Part shown: positions 7,013 through 9,357 of the stretch, in pieces | How the letters are laid out: each line of letters opens with the position of its first letter | How positions within the stretch are numbered: position 1 is the stretch's first letter | Assembly (NCBI GenBank): GCA_955652925.1 | Contig: CATPCO010000683.1 | Location: 1-9,357 of the forward strand | Direction of reading: 5' to 3' | From: an uncultured Xanthobacteraceae bacterium | GTDB taxonomy: Bacteria; Pseudomonadota; Alphaproteobacteria; Rhizobiales; Xanthobacteraceae | Length of the DNA: 9,357 nt | The notes under the pieces: model-generated | What the model was told of the DNA's origin: nothing | Databases searched by the model: none | The model's input: the letters and a program-made list of their open reading frames with translations, nothing else | Program-made: the position numbers and the translations under genes

Positions 7013-8443
7013 TTACCCCTGCGAAATGAATTTGGTGTTCAGATAGGCGCCGAGGCCCTCGATGCCGCCTTCACTGCCGTGGCCGGATTCTTTCACGCCG
7101 CCGAACGGCGTTTCCGGCGTCGATACGGCAATCGAGTTGACGCCGACCATTCCGGATTCGATCGCGTCCCCGATCGCGGCGGCGGTTGCGGTCGACGTCG
7201 TGAACGCATAGGCCGCAAGCCCGAATTGGAGCGAGTTTGCGCGTTCCACGACCTCGTCGAAGGTCTTGAAAGTCACGACCGGGGCAATCGGTCCGAACGG
7301 CTCTTCGGTCATCACCTTGGAATCGTCAGGCACTTCAGTGACGACGGTCGGCTCATAGAAATAGCCCTGGTTGCCGTGCCGCTTGCCGCCGGTAACGACC
7401 GTGCCGCCGCGGCTCTTGGCGTCGGCGACAAAGCTTTCCATGGCATCAATCCGGCGCGAATTGGCCATGGGACCCATGGTGATCCCCTTTTCCAATCCGT
7501 CGCCAAGCTTGAGACCGCGGGCATAGTCGGTAAAGCGGGTGAGGAATTTCTTGTAGACGTCTTCCTGCACGTAAAATCGAGTGGGCGAGATACAGACTTG
7601 GCCGGCGTTGCGATATTTGAACGCGGCGATTGTGTCGGCAGCCTTTTCGGGATCGGCATCCGCGAACACCACGACCGGCGAGTGGCCACCAAGCTCCATG
7701 GTCGTGCGCTTCATGCCCTTGGCTGCAAGCGCGGTGAGATGCTTGCCGACCGGGATCGAGCCGGTGAACGAAATCTTGCGCACCGCATCCTTGGCCAGGA
7801 GATGCTCGGAGACCTCCGAGGGTACGCCGAACACCAGATTGAGGACGCCGGCCGGCAAGCCGGCATCGGCGAAGCAGCGTACCATCTCGACGCAGGCACC
7901 CGGCGTCTCTTCCGATGCCTTGAGAATGAGCGCGCAACCAGCCGCGAGCGCGCCGCCGATCTTGCGCGCCGGCGTGAGCACCGGGAAATTCCACGGCGTG
8001 AACGCAGCCACGATGCCGACCGGCTCCGTCACCACGAGCTGGCGGGTGCCCTTGGCGCGTCCGGGCACAATGCGCCCATAGCTGCGGCGGCCCTCCTCGG
8101 CATACCAGTCAATGATGTCGGCCGACGTGATTACCTCAGCGCGCGCTTCGACATAGGTCTTGCCCTGCTCCTGGACGAGGATCTTGGAGATCGCGTCATG
8201 ACGCTCGCGCATGAGGTCGGCGGCTTTGCGCAAAATTTTGGCGCGGTCGTAGGCCGATGTCGCACGCCACAGCGCAAAGCCCTTCTTGGCGGCTTCCAGC
8301 GCGTCATCGAGGTCGGCCTTGCTGGCATGGGGCAGATGGGCGAGCGGCTTTTCGGTCGCAGGATTGAGGACGTCCTCGCCCTTGCGGTTGCCGCCCCCGT
8401 TGATCCATTTGCCGTCGATATAGAGCGCAAGATCGGTGTACAT
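7013..8443 (-). CDS. NAD(P)-dependent aldehyde dehydrogenase, succinate-semialdehyde dehydrogenase type
   Basis: Complete 476-residue member of the aldehyde dehydrogenase superfamily, the usual length for the GabD-like group, which oxidises succinate semialdehyde or similar aldehydes to acids in the cytoplasm. Seen: TPWNFP with the oxyanion Asn152, cofactor-contacting Lys175 in LILKASEE, the glycine motif FTGSIPVG (226-233), the general base Glu250 in MELGGHSP, the catalytic Cys284 in NAGQVCISPTRF, and EPFGP (381-385). All catalytic residues are present. The sequence around the Cys (CISPTRF) differs from the E. coli GabD form as I remember it (CVCANRL), so the substrate may be succinate semialdehyde, 2-oxoglutarate semialdehyde or another aldehyde; no gabT or other pathway partner is in the window. 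The ATG at 8443 has GAGAGG 5 bases upstream (8449-8454). It is followed by a palindromic repeat and then the GH114-like gene in the same direction, so read-through is possible but not shown. Confidence 0.88.
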   Translation of the reverse strand: MYTDLALYIDGKWINGGGNRKGEDVLNPATEKPLAHLPHASKADLDDALEAAKKGFALWRATSAYDRAKILRKAADLMRERHDAISKILVQEQGKTYVEARAEVITSADIIDWYAEEGRRSYGRIVPGRAKGTRQLVVTEPVGIVAAFTPWNFPVLTPARKIGGALAAGCALILKASEETPGACVEMVRCFADAGLPAGVLNLVFGVPSEVSEHLLAKDAVRKISFTGSIPVGKHLTALAAKGMKRTTMELGGHSPVVVFADADPEKAADTIAAFKYRNAGQVCISPTRFYVQEDVYKKFLTRFTDYARGLKLGDGLEKGITMGPMANSRRIDAMESFVADAKSRGGTVVTGGKRHGNQGYFYEPTVVTEVPDDSKVMTEEPFGPIAPVVTFKTFDEVVERANSLQFGLAAYAFTTSTATAAAIGDAIESGMVGVNSIAVSTPETPFGGVKESGHGSEGGIEGLGAYLNTKFISQG

Positions 8444-8876
8444 GGGCGCCTCTCTTCGTTTCGATGTTTGCCGGGATCGGGTGGCACGGAATTAGCAGCT
8501 TTTCATCGACGATTCACGCCCCTCCCGGCGGCATCTAAGCAGAGTTGGACGGCTTGCCTCAAGCGTTGCCAAAGCCAATATCGCGCGCGCCGTGTCCGCG
8601 CGAAGTCGAATGCGGTCATGGATTTCAATCTTCCGGTCGCAGCTCATCCAGGGGCGGAGCCTGATGTTACAGGCGTTTACAGGCATGTCAAAAGTCGAAA
8701 AGGCGCAACGAAATCGCTGTCAAACATCTCCATCGAAAAATTAGGACAACAAAGCCAACAAACAAATCGCCGACAAAAAACGAAACTAGTGTAGAAGAGC
8801 GCATCCTCCAAAATTGTGAATTGAACGTGCGCTGCAAGGCGCGCGCAGTTCTGCGACATTTGCAAGGCAAAAGTCA
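8444..8876. other. Intergenic region between chromosome-type genes and phage genes
   Basis: No convincing gene in 433 bases. About 8444-8660 is GC-rich, like the chromosome. About 8686-8825 is A-rich on the plus strand and clearly poorer in GC. At 8666-8684 a 10-base unit is repeated in tandem (gttacaggc, then tttacaggc, sharing TTACAGGC). TGCAAGGC occurs at 8833-8840 and again at 8861-8868. These could be part of a control region for the diverging genes or the edge of acquired DNA. I see no tRNA gene and no clear attachment core. A weak promoter-like pair for the dehydrogenase (TTGAGG and TTAGAT on the minus strand, 18 apart, around 8530-8565) is too poor to call. Confidence 0.5.
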
Positions 8877-9213
8877 ATGCATCGCGATAAACTCGGACGT
8901 TTTGCGCGCGGCCATTGCGGCAATATGACGGGCCGACCGCGTGGCTCGCGCAACAAGCTCGGCGAAGTTTTCATCACGCAACTTTACACGGACTGGCTGG
9001 AGCACGGCGAGGCAGTGATCGCAGCCGTGCGGACGCAAAAGCCGGACGCCTATCTCAAAGTGGTGGCATCGCTGCCCGAAGCAGTTGGAAATCAAGGAAG
9101 CGACCTTCGATGGACTTACAGACGAGCAACTCGCCGCTCTCATCGCCTACGCCCGAAATGCTCTCGGCCTTCCTCAAGGAGATCGAGCAGGAGCGAGCGC
9201 CGAGACGCACTGA
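8877..9213 (+). pseudogene. DUF5681-like / small terminase-associated phage protein with apparent frameshift
   Basis: The N-terminal part (MHRDKLGRFARGHCGN, TGRPRGSRNKLGE, VFITQLYTDWLEHG, DAYLKVVASLP) matches the pattern I know from small phage proteins encoded just before terminase genes: a 'GRF-x-x-G-x-x-GN-x-x-GRP-x-GSRNKL' basic start and a helical remainder. The literal frame then turns Arg/Ser-rich and runs to a TGA at 9296. In the +1 frame from about 9078 the expected continuation appears (PKQLEIKEATFDGL, TDEQLAALIAYARNALGLP) and stops at TGA 9211-9213. Ignoring one G in CCCGAAG at 9075-9081 restores a single product of about 111 residues. Either the gene is mutated or the base is a sequencing error. 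A weak AAGG lies 9 bases before the ATG. The large terminase gene overlaps its 3' end by 56 bases, in another frame. Confidence 0.7.
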
Positions 9214-9357
9214 GAATGCACTCGCGTACTATCGCTCCTACGCCAAGCAGCGCGAATTCCACGCCGCCGGAGCGAGCGCGCGTGAACGGCTGCTGATGGC
9301 CGGCAACCAGCTGGGCAAGACGATTGCCGGCGGCTTCGAAGCTGCCATGCACGCAAC
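9158..9357 (+). CDS. Phage terminase large subunit (5' part, open at right edge)
   Basis: 66 full codons from the ATG at 9158 to the window edge, in a frame distinct from both readings of the preceding gene. The fragment contains YYRSYAKQREFHAAG (residues 24-38), then RERLLMAGNQLGKTIAGG (42-59), with a Walker A-type ATP-binding loop GNQLGKT (49-55) and FEAAMHA after it. This 'K-Q-x-x-F-H ... ER-L-x-M-x-GNQ-x-GKT ... E-x-A-M-H' layout is typical of the N-terminus of large terminase ATPases, which pack phage DNA into procapsids. The nuclease domain would lie beyond the window. The start overlaps the small gene's 3' end by 56 bases and has no clear ribosome site, which suggests translational coupling. 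It marks the packaging module of a prophage or remnant; the ATPase lobe is intact as far as seen. Confidence 0.82.
   Translation, partial: MLSAFLKEIEQERAPRRTENALAYYRSYAKQREFHAAGASARERLLMAGNQLGKTIAGGFEAAMHA

Noticed and set aside
8530..8565. Promoter-like TTGAGG/TTAGAT pair on the minus strand upstream of the dehydrogenase
   Set aside because: Only a partial match in both boxes with an 18-base spacer; such pairs occur by chance.
7079..8794. Long plus-strand open frame of 571 codons opposite the aldehyde dehydrogenase
   Set aside because: It lies antisense to a gene with intact catalytic motifs, its translation is low-complexity and Arg-rich, and it matches no family I know; this is a usual shadow in GC-rich DNA.
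8688..8804. Small minus-strand frame (38 codons, one hydrophobic stretch) preceded by GGAGG
   Set aside because: GGAGG abuts the ATG with no spacing, which is too close for normal initiation, and the hydrophobic character follows from the T-rich strand.
9082..9296. Arg/Ser-rich C-terminal extension of the literal frame that starts at 8877
   Set aside because: It is out of frame with both the family-like continuation of the small phage gene and the terminase gene that overlap it; it has out-of-frame composition.
8870..9357. Gene transfer agent cluster rather than a prophage
   Set aside because: The first gene is of the DUF5681-like phage type and nothing else typical of alphaproteobacterial gene transfer agents is visible; more sequence to the right would be needed to exclude it fully.

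Overview
The window looks like a piece of chromosome from a GC-rich alphaproteobacterium, most likely of the Bradyrhizobium/Rhodopseudomonas group (Nitrobacteraceae/Xanthobacteraceae). The grounds are the high GC content, the protein types (full-length Lhr helicase, a TAXI-type protein without a signal peptide, an SSADH-like dehydrogenase) and a short dispersed repeat at 6867-7007 whose ends and stem words (cgtcattgcggg, aatccataaccac, cccggaatgacg) resemble repeats I remember from that group. The taxonomic call is inference; no rRNA or other marker gene is present.

Bases 1-4854 (plus strand) hold the 3' four-fifths of a large Lhr-type ATP-dependent helicase, open at the left edge, followed after 12 bases by a complete group A FAD-dependent aromatic-ring monooxygenase. 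A small hairpin at 4868-4884 lies between the monooxygenase and the next gene, which converges on it. Bases 4897-8443 (minus strand) hold three genes read right to left: an NAD(P)-dependent aldehyde dehydrogenase of the succinate-semialdehyde type, then a secreted GH114-like TIM-barrel protein, then a TAXI/TRAP substrate-binding-like protein. The last two are 15 bases apart and form a likely operon. The gap between the dehydrogenase and the GH114-like gene is filled by the palindromic repeat, which also supplies the first ~21 codons of the longest reading of the GH114-like gene.

Bases 8444-8876 hold no gene I can support. They include an A-rich, GC-poor stretch (about 8686-8825), unlike the rest of the window, and a short tandem repeat. 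From 8877 to the right edge the sequence is phage-like: a small terminase-associated (DUF5681-like) gene that appears broken by a single-base frameshift near 9078, overlapped by the start of a large terminase ATPase gene with its Walker A motif (9158 to the edge). The window therefore appears to run from ordinary chromosome into the packaging end of a prophage or prophage remnant.

The plus-strand pair (DNA repair helicase, aromatic hydroxylase) and the minus-strand genes (aldehyde oxidation, a secreted carbohydrate-active-like protein, a ligand-binding-like protein) do not make an obvious single pathway. I found no CRISPR array, tRNA, rRNA, integrase or transposase. The least described items are the GH114-like/TAXI-like gene pair, the repeat at its 5' end and the frameshifted phage gene. 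I did not find convincing evidence for a new multi-gene system.
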